From Thalassotalea_H castellviae (GTDB taxonomy: Bacteria > Pseudomonadota > Gammaproteobacteria > Enterobacterales > Alteromonadaceae), in NCBI RefSeq assembly GCF_031846185.1, contig NZ_JAVRIF010000006.1:177383-241382 (forward strand): 64,000 nt of DNA. Direction: 5' to 3'. The notes under the pieces were generated by a model that had not been told where the DNA came from, searched no databases, and saw only the letters and a program-made list of their open reading frames with translations. How positions within the stretch are numbered: position 1 is the stretch's first letter; the number at the start of each line of letters is the position of its first letter. The position numbers and the translations under genes are program-made. Positions 1 through 8,908 of the stretch are shown here, in pieces.

Positions 1-64
1 ATCGGCTTTTTACTTTCTTTTATTGAGTGTTAGCATCGTTATATCAAACAGTTATGGAACGTTT

Positions 65-1579
65 ATGTCGGCAAAAAATAATCATATAAAAAAAATAGTG
101 ATCGTCGGTGGCGGCACTGCCGGTTGGATGACCGCGGCAACACTGGCCAAAGTGTTAGGTCAAAATTACGGCGAGATACAATTAATAGAGTCTGACGCCA
201 TCGGTACTGTGTCTGTTGGCGAAGCAACAATTCCACAAATAACACTATTTAATCGTATTTTAGGTATAGATGAAAATGACTTTATAAAGAAAACCAAAGG
301 CACTTTTAAGCTCGGTATTGAGTTTATTGATTGGACTAAAAAAGGTGGCGGATATATGCACCCTTTTGGCAATCATGGCAAAGGTATGGACGCGATACAA
401 TTTCATCATTATTGGCTTAAGATGAATCAACTAGGCGCAGTACCAGACCTTGAAGCGTATTCACTTGCGGCTGTTGCTGCTAGACAAGGTCGGTTTATGC
501 GACCACAAAATATGGGGAACTCACCACTTTCCGAAATTAATTATGCTTTCCATTTTGATGCAACTTTATACGCAGATTATTTACGTGATTATTCAACGGC
601 TCGCGGCGTAAAACGCACAGAAGGCAAAGTCGTCGATGTTTTATTGAGAAATAGTGACGGGTTTATCGACTCAATAAAGCTTGAGAGTGGCGAGAGAATT
701 GAAGGTGATTTGTTTGTTGATTGCACAGGTTTTAAAGGCTTGTTAATTGAAGGAGCTTTAAAAACTGGCTTTATTGATTGGAGTGATGAACTGCCATGTG
801 ATAGCGCTGTTGCTATGCCTTGCATGGCGAAAGAACCTGAAAATTTAAAGCCGTTCACCCAGTCCACTGCACAGAAAGTAGGTTGGACATGGCGTATTCC
901 TTTACAACATCGTATTGGCAATGGTTATGTGTATTCAAGCAAATACCTGAGTGATGACGAAGCGGTTAGTATATTGACCAAACAAATGGAAAATGAACCG
1001 TTATCAAAACCAAATTTTTTACGTTGGAAAACGGGGATGCGTAAACAAGGCTGGAATAAAAATTGTATTGCGATTGGTTTATCTGCGGGCTTCGTCGAAC
1101 CCCTAGAGTCCACTGGGCTTCATTTGATCCAAAGTGCTATTGCTAAATTGATGGGGCTGTTTCCTCACCAAGGTTTTGATCAAATTGATATCGATACGTA
1201 TAACCAACAATCGAAATCTGAACTCGAATACATTAAAGATTTTATTGTCTTACATTATAAAGTAACAGATCGAGACGATTCGGAATTTTGGCGGTTTTGC
1301 CGAGATATGAAAGTATCTGACCGTTTACAAGCGAAAATTGCGTTATATCAATCCAATGGCAGAATTTACCGAGAGAATGTCGAACTTTTTAATGAAACAT
1401 CATGGCTTGCCGTTATGCATGGCCAAGGTTTACAACCTAAAGGCTATCATCCTTTAGTTGATGTTCTCGACGAAGATGAAATACAACGCCGATTAGATCA
1501 TATCAAATCAGTGATAGATAAATCAGCAGAGACAATGCCGTTACACAAAGACTATATTACAAAAAACTGTCAAGAATAG
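65..1579 (+). CDS. Flavin-dependent tryptophan-halogenase family protein
   Basis: Predicted FADH2-dependent halogenase of the PrnA/RebH fold, which would chlorinate or brominate an aromatic substrate. The N-terminal FAD-binding motif GGGTAGWM lies near residues 15-22. The catalytic lysine sits in FKLGI at about residue 82, close to K79 of PrnA. The flavin-loop motif GWTWRIP and the glutamate of EPLESTG (E346 in PrnA) are also present, so the known catalytic residues are kept. I start at the ATG at 65 because a longer reading from 23 adds 14 residues in front of the FAD fold. In marine Alteromonadales such halogenases often sit beside TonB receptors and glycosidases, and a GH3 enzyme follows here. 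The substrate is unknown; many members of this group have never been shown to act on free tryptophan. Confidence 0.9.
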   Translation: MSAKNNHIKKIVIVGGGTAGWMTAATLAKVLGQNYGEIQLIESDAIGTVSVGEATIPQITLFNRILGIDENDFIKKTKGTFKLGIEFIDWTKKGGGYMHPFGNHGKGMDAIQFHHYWLKMNQLGAVPDLEAYSLAAVAARQGRFMRPQNMGNSPLSEINYAFHFDATLYADYLRDYSTARGVKRTEGKVVDVLLRNSDGFIDSIKLESGERIEGDLFVDCTGFKGLLIEGALKTGFIDWSDELPCDSAVAMPCMAKEPENLKPFTQSTAQKVGWTWRIPLQHRIGNGYVYSSKYLSDDEAVSILTKQMENEPLSKPNFLRWKTGMRKQGWNKNCIAIGLSAGFVEPLESTGLHLIQSAIAKLMGLFPHQGFDQIDIDTYNQQSKSELEYIKDFIVLHYKVTDRDDSEFWRFCRDMKVSDRLQAKIALYQSNGRIYRENVELFNETSWLAVMHGQGLQPKGYHPLVDVLDEDEIQRRLDHIKSVIDKSAETMPLHKDYITKNCQE

Positions 1580-1622
1580 CGTATGTCAGATGATTTTATT
1601 CAGAGTACAATTGCAGTAAATA

Positions 1623-1778
1623 TTAAGTGATATCGAACACTTCGCGTTGTTCTGCTTTTTCAATACGAATATCAAAATCACGAGGTAAATTTGAATTGTC
1701 ATAATCAAATTCAGTTGACTCATTTTGATTTAATTCAGTGCTACTTAATTCTGTTGGTTGTTGATTTACATCGGTCAT
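1623..1778 (-). CDS. Small acidic protein, 51 aa, unknown
   Basis: A 51-codon reading frame opposite in direction to the halogenase. The predicted protein begins MTDVNQQPTELSS and ends EQREVFDIT. It is acidic and polar with no membrane segment, rich in Asn, Gln, Glu and Ser in its first half, and charged toward the end (RDFDIRIEKAEQRE). The Shine-Dalgarno sequence is weak (AGATAAGTG-like). It fills the gap between halogenase and GH3 gene with its own orientation and has an ordinary codon mix, which favours a real gene over chance. I do not recognise the family. The position next to a halogenase makes a peptide substrate imaginable, but nothing in the sequence demonstrates that. Confidence 0.45.
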   Translation of the reverse strand: MTDVNQQPTELSSTELNQNESTEFDYDNSNLPRDFDIRIEKAEQREVFDIT

Positions 1779-2014
1779 ATATATTCACTTATCTATTTAG
1801 TGGTGTTGTATTATTACAACAAATCATAGTGATTAACAAGTTTTTACGGGTTTAGTAGCGGTATATGTAGTTAAATTACTATTTAATCGGAGTGTATCAA
1901 GTTAAAAAACGTTTAATTTTAGGATCATTGATGAAGTTGAACGAAAAGCTATTTCAATAACAGGTAAATTCACATATGAGGTTTTGCTATATTTATTATT
2001 CTTCCATATAATAA

Positions 2015-2030
2015 ATGTAAGCGCTTTCAT
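2015..2030. promoter_or_regulatory. LacI-family-type operator upstream of the GH3 gene
   Basis: The sequence ATGTAAGCGCTTTCAT is an inverted repeat with seven of eight pairs matching around a central GCGC. It fits the AAGCGCTT core bound by LacI/GalR regulators of sugar genes. It lies 37 bases before the GH3 start, where a repressor could block transcription. No LacI-family gene is in the window, so the regulator would be encoded elsewhere. Confidence 0.6.
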
Positions 2031-2066
2031 AAGTGTATTAATTATTTAAACTAATCAGGTATAACA

Positions 2067-4640
2067 ATGACAAAATATCTAAAACAGAGCTGCTTTGTAA
2101 TTTCTATTATCGGGCTACTTGCTTGCTCAAAAGTTACTAATGAGCCAGTCAATAAAACTGGGTCAATAGACAAACCTCACGATACTCGACTAGCCACGGT
2201 CGAGACAAACGTTGAAGCAATGCTCGCTCAGTTGACCTTGGAAGAAAAAGTGTCATTAGTTCATGCCAGCGGCAAGTTTCATATCAATGCTATTGAGCGA
2301 GTGGGTATACCAGAAATGTGGCTTTCTGATGGGCCGCATGGTGTTCGTCACCAAATTAATCGACATGATTGGGCATCTGCAGGTTGGACAGATGATCATG
2401 CTACCTACTTACCTCATTTAACCTCGGTTGCCGCTAGTTGGGATAAAGAGATGGCAATTTTACATGGCAAGGTTTTAGGAGCTGAAGCTAGAGATCGTAA
2501 AAAAGATTTTATTTTAGGACCGGGTGTAAACTTAGCGCGGTTACCTTTATATGGCAGAAATTTTGAATATATGGGTGAAGACCCTATTCTTGCAGCAAAA
2601 CTTGTTGTCCCACAAATTAAAGCCATCCAAGAAAATGACGTGGCTGCCACGATAAAACATTATGCTTTAAATACACAAGAGCTAAATCGTACCGGTGTTA
2701 ATGCAAAACCGGATGAACGTACGTTGCGAGAGGTGTATTTACCGGCATTTGAGGCGGCGGTAAAAGAAGCCAATGTGTTAGGAATGATGGGGGCTTACAA
2801 TGAATATTACGGTACAAATGCGAACCAAAGTAAGCACTTAGTGATGGATATTTTAAAAGGTGAATGGGGCTTTAAGGGAGTACTTTTAACTGACTGGAAT
2901 GTTGATATTAATACCCATGATGCCGCTATGCACGGCTTAGATTTAGAAATGGGTACAGATGTTCCTACGTATGATGAATATTTTCTTGCTCAACCCCTAT
3001 TGAAAGAAATTAAAGCAGGTAACATTCCTGAGTCGGTGTTAGACGATAAAGTGCGTCGTATTTTACGGGTACAATATAGCATTGGTATGTATGATGATAA
3101 TCGCTTGCCTGGACAACGTAATACCAAATCACATCAGTTTGCAGCACGTAAAATTGCGGCCGAAGGTGTGGTTTTACTTAAAAATGAAGTCGTTGGTGAA
3201 AAAAATGTCTTACCACTTGATGAAAAAACCATTAAAAACATTTTAGTGTTAGGCCCAAATGCGGATAAAAAACATGGCACTGGTGGTGGGTCTTCCGAAG
3301 TAAAATCACTCTATGAAATTACACCTTTAGCAGGATTAAAAGAACAATTAGGCGAAGACGTTAATATTACCGTGATGCGTGCTCGCAGTAGTGTATTAGC
3401 ACCAATTGCAAGTGATTATGTTGCTTCTCGCCATTGGACAGGTACACCGGCATGGAATATTTCATATTTCAAAGATAAAGCCCGAAAAGAGCTAGCTTCA
3501 GAATCTTGGATTGTTGATTCTAAGTTTACATCATTAAATGATAATGGTGTTGATCACATCACCATGAAGGCGCAAATTAAACCGCTACAAGCTGGAGTGC
3601 ATACGTTAAATGTATCAGCTGTTGGTGATTTTACTTTGAGCGTTGATGGTGATGTAGTGGTAAATCATACCAGTGTTGACAGTGCTATATTAAGTCATGA
3701 TATTGAACTTGATGCGGATAAAGAATATGCCTTTGAAATAAAATACGACGGCAATACTTCGTTCACGCTTGGTTGGGATGCCCCTGGGAACTTATTTACT
3801 GATGAAGCTGAATATTTGGCAGCGGCAAAAGCTGCCGATGCGGTCATTTACTTTGGTGGTCTAAGTCATGGTGATGACCGGGAATCAATTGACAGACCCG
3901 ACATGAAATTACCGAACAGCCAAGATGAGATTATTAGTAAGCTATTAGCGGCTAACGAAAAAACAGTGGTATTTTTAGTTGCTGGCTCTGCTGTTGAAAT
4001 GCCTTGGGCTGAGCAAGCCAATGCGATTGTTTGGGGTTGGTATGGAGGGATGGAAGCTGGCCATGCATTTGCTGATGTTCTTTTTGGTGAAGTCAACCCA
4101 AGTGGTAAAATGCCAATAACCTTACCGGAAAAATTAGAGCATACCGCCCCTATTGCCTTGAATGATTATAACGCGGAAGAATCGCTATATACAGAAGGTG
4201 TTTTTATTGGCTATCGATGGTTTGAACAACAAAATATTAAACCAACTTTTGCCTTTGGGCATGGTCTTTCTTATACAAATTTCGCCTTAAGTGACATTCA
4301 AGTTTCAAGTAAAACCATCAGCAATGAGCAAAGCGTTCAGGTAACGGCACAAGTGACGAATACGGGTAAACTTGCTGGCGCTGAAGTGGTGCAATTATAT
4401 TTACATGATAGAGCGGCAAGTGTTGAACGCCCAATCAAAGAGTTGAAAGGTTTTGATAAAGTGTTTTTGCAGCCGGGGGAAACAAAGCAGGTTTCAATGA
4501 CCCTAACAAAGAGAGATTTATCGTTTTGGGATACTAATAGCAATGATTGGCTAGCAGAGCCAGGAGAATTTGAAGTGCAACTTGGTACTTCGTCAGATAA
4601 GATAATATTAAAAGAAACATTTACTTATCAAAATCAATGA
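2067..4640 (+). CDS. Glycoside hydrolase family 3 beta-glucosidase, lipoprotein
   Basis: Exo-acting beta-glucosidase, anchored to a membrane by a lipoprotein signal (LLAC, Cys20). Domain order: GH3 TIM barrel (about 45-340) with the conserved KHYALNTQE (about 197) and the nucleophile aspartate in TDWN (about 276); alpha/beta domain with an inserted PA14-like module (about 445-580); the acid/base glutamate in DDRES (about 607); C-terminal fibronectin-III-like domain (about 730-855). The 857-residue length matches PA14-bearing GH3 enzymes. It is probably induced by oligosaccharide through the palindrome 37 bases upstream. With the nearby GH5 enzyme it suggests use of cellulose, laminarin-like or other beta-glucans. 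The exact linkage cannot be read from sequence. Confidence 0.93.
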   Translation: MTKYLKQSCFVISIIGLLACSKVTNEPVNKTGSIDKPHDTRLATVETNVEAMLAQLTLEEKVSLVHASGKFHINAIERVGIPEMWLSDGPHGVRHQINRHDWASAGWTDDHATYLPHLTSVAASWDKEMAILHGKVLGAEARDRKKDFILGPGVNLARLPLYGRNFEYMGEDPILAAKLVVPQIKAIQENDVAATIKHYALNTQELNRTGVNAKPDERTLREVYLPAFEAAVKEANVLGMMGAYNEYYGTNANQSKHLVMDILKGEWGFKGVLLTDWNVDINTHDAAMHGLDLEMGTDVPTYDEYFLAQPLLKEIKAGNIPESVLDDKVRRILRVQYSIGMYDDNRLPGQRNTKSHQFAARKIAAEGVVLLKNEVVGEKNVLPLDEKTIKNILVLGPNADKKHGTGGGSSEVKSLYEITPLAGLKEQLGEDVNITVMRARSSVLAPIASDYVASRHWTGTPAWNISYFKDKARKELASESWIVDSKFTSLNDNGVDHITMKAQIKPLQAGVHTLNVSAVGDFTLSVDGDVVVNHTSVDSAILSHDIELDADKEYAFEIKYDGNTSFTLGWDAPGNLFTDEAEYLAAAKAADAVIYFGGLSHGDDRESIDRPDMKLPNSQDEIISKLLAANEKTVVFLVAGSAVEMPWAEQANAIVWGWYGGMEAGHAFADVLFGEVNPSGKMPITLPEKLEHTAPIALNDYNAEESLYTEGVFIGYRWFEQQNIKPTFAFGHGLSYTNFALSDIQVSSKTISNEQSVQVTAQVTNTGKLAGAEVVQLYLHDRAASVERPIKELKGFDKVFLQPGETKQVSMTLTKRDLSFWDTNSNDWLAEPGEFEVQLGTSSDKIILKETFTYQNQ

Positions 4641-4653
4641 TGAAGACTCTGCC

Positions 4654-5364
4654 ATGCTTGTTGAGCAAATAACAGCACAACTGATAAATGCTGGAAATCC
4701 AGACATTGCTCAACATTCTCAGCGTTTTTTTAAAACAGCCAAAGGTGAATACGGAGAAGGTGATAAATTCATTGGAATTCGTATTCCTGTGCTTCGTCAG
4801 ACACTTAAGTTGTATCAAAACGCAACTTTAAAGGAGGCGTTAGTTTTACTCAAACATGAATATCATGAAATAAGATTGTTTGCGGTATTGCTGTTAGTTC
4901 AGCTTTTTGAACAATCAAAAAAAGATGAAGCCAAGCAAAGTGAAATAGTAAAAGCTTACTTAGCGAATACCCACTACATTAACAGTTGGGATATTGTTGA
5001 TAGTTCGGCACATAAAATCCTTGGAAAATTTTATTTTAATCGCAATAAATCAATCCTACATCAATTAGCACTTTCTAGTCATTTATGGGAAAGGCGCATG
5101 GCAATGATGTCAACCTACACTTTTATTAAAAATCATCAATTTGATGATGCGTTAATATTGGCAGAAATCTTACTCCATGATAAACACGATTTAATCCATA
5201 AAATTGTTGGATGGATGTTAAGGGAAGTCGGAAATAAAAATAAACAAGTTGCAGAGCGTTTTTTGCAAAAACATTACCAAAACATGCCACGTACTATGCT
5301 ACGGTATGCAATTGAAAAGTTTACCAAAGTAGAAAGAACAGCCTATTTAAAAGGGCAAATGTAA
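4654..5364 (+). CDS. DNA alkylation repair protein, AlkD-like
   Basis: HEAT-like-repeat DNA glycosylase of the AlkD family, which removes N3- and N7-alkylated purines. The protein is 236 residues, almost all helical, as in AlkD. The key motif NSWDIVDSSAHK places Trp112 and Asp116 where AlkD has its Trp109 and catalytic Asp113. The start lies 13 bases after the GH3 stop, and its stop codon overlaps the next ATG by one base, so it is probably co-transcribed with both neighbours. A repair gene between a glycosidase and an esterase looks like chance operon membership. Confidence 0.88.
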   Translation: MLVEQITAQLINAGNPDIAQHSQRFFKTAKGEYGEGDKFIGIRIPVLRQTLKLYQNATLKEALVLLKHEYHEIRLFAVLLLVQLFEQSKKDEAKQSEIVKAYLANTHYINSWDIVDSSAHKILGKFYFNRNKSILHQLALSSHLWERRMAMMSTYTFIKNHQFDDALILAEILLHDKHDLIHKIVGWMLREVGNKNKQVAERFLQKHYQNMPRTMLRYAIEKFTKVERTAYLKGQM

Positions 5365-6320
5365 TGGATTCATTTTGGAGATTAAGTTTGTATAGTAAAA
5401 ATTATACCAAGGTTCTTATATTACTTTGCACGTTAAGTTTATTGTCAGCTTGTGCCTTAAAACGAGAGAGCCCTTCTCAAGAGCAGCTCATTCGGAAAAG
5501 TTATATCAGTCAGCTAAATAACCAAGAAAGAGATTATTTTCTTTATCTACCGAAAGGTTATTTTTCAGAGCCAGATAAAAAATGGCCTGTAATGATGTTT
5601 TTGCATGGTAACGGTGAGCGGGGTAATGGTAAAGATGAATTAGATTTTGTTTTAAAGCATGGGCCTGTTTATCAAGCATGGATCCAGAAACAAGATTTAC
5701 CTTTTATTATCATTTCTCCACAGTTACACATGTTCGATTTTGACCAACGCGGTATTGGTTATATTGATAATAGGAAGTACTCTGATATACCTCAAAGACA
5801 AACACAAGGAACACCTCCTAGCGTTGAATCTCGCCCTCAGAATCCGATTATAAGAACACCATCACTGCAAGATATGAGTGAAATATCACCGTTGTTGCCA
5901 TTGGGTTGGGATAAAGTTGAATTAGATTTAATCAATATTTTGAGTGAAGTAAGTACCAACTATAATGTTAATAAAAATAAAACATACTTAACGGGATTAA
6001 GTTATGGAGGGTTTGGCACTTGGTTTATGGCGAGCCAGTACCCGAATAAATTTGCTGCTATTGCTCCTGTGGTTGGTTGGGGGCATCCCGATTTAATGCA
6101 AGCCATTGCCGCTGAACAACTACCTATTTGGCAATTTGCCGGTGGTCATGATAACGCAGTAGAAATTCAATACTTTTATGCAGGTATCGAAAAGCTAAGA
6201 GAATTAGGACATAACGAGGTGCGTTTCACTGTCCATGAAGATATGGGTCATGATGCTTGGAAGCGTGTGTATGCCAGTAGTGACTTTTATGAATGGTTGT
6301 TAAGTCACTCATTAAAATAA
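5364..6320 (+). CDS. Alpha/beta-hydrolase esterase/peptidase, lipoprotein
   Basis: Secreted alpha/beta hydrolase resembling the predicted peptidase/PHB-depolymerase-like esterases that often occur with polysaccharide genes. A lipoprotein signal ends at LLSAC (Cys30). The oxyanion region FLHGNGERG and nucleophile elbow GLSYGG (Ser about 213) are clear, and the likely catalytic histidine is in DMGHDAW near residue 290. A polar, proline-rich insert (about 145-170, PQRQTQGTPPSVESRPQ) separates the cap from the core. The ATG overlaps the stop of the AlkD-like gene (TAATG). A carbohydrate esterase role is inferred from the GH3/GH5 context. Confidence 0.82.
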   Translation: MDSFWRLSLYSKNYTKVLILLCTLSLLSACALKRESPSQEQLIRKSYISQLNNQERDYFLYLPKGYFSEPDKKWPVMMFLHGNGERGNGKDELDFVLKHGPVYQAWIQKQDLPFIIISPQLHMFDFDQRGIGYIDNRKYSDIPQRQTQGTPPSVESRPQNPIIRTPSLQDMSEISPLLPLGWDKVELDLINILSEVSTNYNVNKNKTYLTGLSYGGFGTWFMASQYPNKFAAIAPVVGWGHPDLMQAIAAEQLPIWQFAGGHDNAVEIQYFYAGIEKLRELGHNEVRFTVHEDMGHDAWKRVYASSDFYEWLLSHSLK

Positions 6321-6329
6321 TGAGTGACT
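6303..6329 (+). terminator. Stem-loop at the end of the GH3-alkD-esterase operon
   Basis: AGTCACTCATT and AATGAGTGACT form a perfect 11-bp stem with a five-base loop (AAAAT), overlapping the esterase stop codon. No run of T follows, so intrinsic termination is uncertain. It could instead stabilise the transcript end or act with Rho. Confidence 0.4.
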
Positions 6330-6373
6330 AATGAAATAACAGGGTCATTTACAAAGTAGCTAAGCCTGATTCC

Positions 6374-7414
6374 TCAAAGACCTCGATCCTCATTTTTAGG
6401 CATACTCCAATGTTTGATGATGTTTTTAAGGTAAAGACCATTAGGAGTTAATTCATCATCCTTCCAGGGTCCAACATTGGTTGTGGTTGGTTTTAACATG
6501 GCCGACCCTTCATCTTTATTGGTAATAGACCAGCTACAATGAGATAAGGCATGCTCTTTCATAAAACTTAGCCATTGTTGGGTACTTTCTTTAGCGATTT
6601 CACCATCACCGTTCGCATTCACTGTGCCCCATTCAGAAACAAAGAGTGCTAGACCCGCATCAAGTGCCTTTTTTGCTTTGATTCGCAAATCATCTTTATG
6701 TGTTCCGGCATAAAAATGTAAGGTGTAGGCAATATTGTCGAAACCAAGTATGGGATCTTGTGCGGCTTTATCGACATCTTGCGACCAGGTTTGTGTACCG
6801 ACGAGAATTAAATTGTTGTTATCAATTGCTCTAATGGCTTTAATCACCTGTTCGGCATATGGTTTTATGACTGATGACCAATCGGTATTATTTAAAGGTT
6901 CGTTATAAATTTCATAGATAACATTGGGATATTGATGATATTTTGTCGCTATTTTTTCAAAAAAATCGATAGCTTGTTCAATATTATCTTCGGCATGATG
7001 AGAGTGCCAATCAACAATCACATATATATTTTCGGCAATGGCAGCATCAACAACGGTTGATACTTTTTGACGAAGGCGATCCGGATGAGTTAAATAACTG
7101 CCATCACCTTGTGCCGACATTGCCGCTCGAATAATGGTGGCGTTCCAGTCATTGGCTACTGTTTTAACCGTTTGCGGATGATAAAACGGCTCACCTTCTT
7201 TATCTTTAGTCGACCAAAATAAACTGGGTCCAGCTAAAGAAACTACCTGGTTGTTTTGATCAACAATTTTTCCTTGTTGCACGGCTAATTGACCATGAAT
7301 TTTTACCGGAGATTGACTGGCGTTAACGCTAAACGTAACTAAAGTATTGGCAAATACAAGCCAAAATAATGTTCGAATAACCACGTTTGATATAGACTTA
7401 CATGTGATAATCAT
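6374..7414 (-). CDS. Glycoside hydrolase family 5 endoglucanase
   Basis: Secreted GH5 enzyme, closest in motifs to subfamily 2 bacterial cellulases, cutting internal beta-1,4-glucan bonds. A signal peptide of about 32 residues precedes a single TIM barrel. IYEIYNEP carries the acid/base Glu172, and LFVSEWGT carries the nucleophile Glu261. VDWHSHH (134-140) and the His-Tyr pair of LHFYAG (about 233) complete the active site. There is no carbohydrate-binding module. The gene converges on the GH3 operon, so it is separately transcribed, but endo- and exo-glucanase together make a minimal beta-glucan pathway. Confidence 0.92.
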   Translation of the reverse strand: MIITCKSISNVVIRTLFWLVFANTLVTFSVNASQSPVKIHGQLAVQQGKIVDQNNQVVSLAGPSLFWSTKDKEGEPFYHPQTVKTVANDWNATIIRAAMSAQGDGSYLTHPDRLRQKVSTVVDAAIAENIYVIVDWHSHHAEDNIEQAIDFFEKIATKYHQYPNVIYEIYNEPLNNTDWSSVIKPYAEQVIKAIRAIDNNNLILVGTQTWSQDVDKAAQDPILGFDNIAYTLHFYAGTHKDDLRIKAKKALDAGLALFVSEWGTVNANGDGEIAKESTQQWLSFMKEHALSHCSWSITNKDEGSAMLKPTTTNVGPWKDDELTPNGLYLKNIIKHWSMPKNEDRGL

Positions 7415-7648
7415 AATTTCGCTTTATGTTATTTTTTTGTGTTGCCATGATAACCAGTGAACGACGTAAATTCGTCTGAAAAAGTTCGAATAATAGAGTT
7501 TGAACTAATATCAGCTATCGTATTTTATCTAATAAAAACATAGGATTATAAATTATAGTCGTTCAGGTCTACTCTTGATTGTAAAGTTGAACGATTTTAG
7601 CGGTTAAGCAAGGTATGTTTATCGTGAATGAAATAATTAAGGTAAATT

Positions 7649-8455
7649 ATGGTTAGAGTCATCACGTTTTTTGCGCTTATTGGCATGTTTTTCACAGGAG
7701 TTAATGCCAGTGAAGTTGTAAAAATTCAATCGCAACAAATTCAACATTGGAATCACCCTGCCACTTCACCCGAACAATTTAAAGGCTTGAAAAGTCAGGC
7801 AACCGCCTATGCTCCTTTTATAGAAAACACAGCAACAACTGAAAAAATTCACATAACGTTAATTAAGAAATTGGCGAATTGGCATCAACAACATAGCAAT
7901 GGCTTGAAAATCGTTTTTTCACAACCTGAGTTAACCTTTGGTCAAATCAAAGCGTTTTCATTTAGGCTTTCCCTCGATAAACAAGCATCGTTTATTCCAA
8001 GCTTAGCGCAGGTTAAAAAGGGTTATAGCAAATACATTGATGCTGGTTTAATTGATGAACAGTGGCTTAAAGCGCTGCTCTCTGAACATGGCGTGATTAA
8101 TATTAAATTTTTTGGTGCGCATCACGAGGATCAAAACATTGCAACTGTCTTGGCTAATTATCAACTGGTGATCAAGTCATCTATGGTGAGTTCAGCTAAG
8201 CTTAAACAAGAGAAAACCATAGATATTTTGTTATCAGACTTTGATTTTTATCGGCAAAAAAACTGGCAAGAACAACCGATTTCAAGAGATGAAATAAAAT
8301 CAGTCAAAGTGATGGGTTTGTTGATCACTGCTGAAACAAGCAATGAAAAAACACTCAGAAGCTATCTACTTGATAACTATATTGAAGAATTGCCTGAATA
8401 TTATACGGAGTTAGCCATCAGTTTTGCAGACGTAACACTCGAATTAGCCGACTAA
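7649..8455 (+). CDS. Secreted protein of unknown function (268 aa)
   Basis: A signal peptide (MVRVITFFALIGMFFTGVNA) is followed by a soluble domain of about 245 residues with mixed beta strands and no cysteine. Segments such as GLKIVFSQPELTFGQIKAFS and TIDILLSDFDFYRQ resemble the edge strands of a jelly-roll or carbohydrate-binding fold, but I recognise no family. It diverges from the GH5 gene across a 234-base gap, which may hold promoters for both. A role in glucan binding or processing is a guess from context. Confidence 0.7.
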   Translation: MVRVITFFALIGMFFTGVNASEVVKIQSQQIQHWNHPATSPEQFKGLKSQATAYAPFIENTATTEKIHITLIKKLANWHQQHSNGLKIVFSQPELTFGQIKAFSFRLSLDKQASFIPSLAQVKKGYSKYIDAGLIDEQWLKALLSEHGVINIKFFGAHHEDQNIATVLANYQLVIKSSMVSSAKLKQEKTIDILLSDFDFYRQKNWQEQPISRDEIKSVKVMGLLITAETSNEKTLRSYLLDNYIEELPEYYTELAISFADVTLELAD

Positions 8456-8548
8456 ACTTGTGATAAAAGTATTTAACAACAATACTGAAAGCAACTTTAG
8501 CTATCCCGCTAAACATAAATGCGAATGTAACAATTGAGGAGATTGAAA

Positions 8549-8908
8549 ATGGCTTATATGGATGGTTTTGTCGCAGCAGTACCGACTAAAAATAAAGATC
8601 AGTATTTAACCCACGCAAAATTAACCGCTAAGGTATTTAAAGATCACGGAGCGCTAAAAATAACCGAAGGTTGGGGAGATGATGTTCCTGAAGGTGAAGT
8701 CACGTCTTTCCCTATGTCGGTTAAGTGCCAAGCTGACGAGACGGTGGTGTTTTCATCGGTTATTTGGCCTTCAAAAGAAGTTCGTGATGCTGGTTGGCAA
8801 GCAATGATGGAAGACCCTCGGATGAATCCAGAAGAAAATCCGATGCCATTTGATGGTAAGCGATTAATTTATGGCGGTTTTAACATTATTTTTGATGAAT
8901 CACTTTAG
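8549..8908 (+). CDS. DUF1428 family protein (YbaA-like)
   Basis: Small cytoplasmic protein of the DUF1428 family, a ferredoxin-like alpha/beta barrel of unknown biochemical role. Recognisable features are the opening MAYMDGFVAAVP, the GWGDDVPEGEVTSFP segment, and the ending PFDGKRLIYGGF. The ATG at 8549 is chosen over an in-frame TTG at 8534 because GAGGAG lies just ahead at the right distance and family members begin MxYxDGF. The last nine bases overlap the 3' end of the convergent regulator gene. Confidence 0.9.
   Translation: MAYMDGFVAAVPTKNKDQYLTHAKLTAKVFKDHGALKITEGWGDDVPEGEVTSFPMSVKCQADETVVFSSVIWPSKEVRDAGWQAMMEDPRMNPEENPMPFDGKRLIYGGFNIIFDESL

Noticed and set aside
589..921. 110-codon minus-strand frame over the halogenase gene
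   Set aside because: Opposite strand of a well-supported gene, composition not protein-like.
5659..5853. Overlapping 64-codon frame inside the esterase gene
   Set aside because: Same-strand shifted frame within a gene with a clear catalytic motif; no ribosome site.
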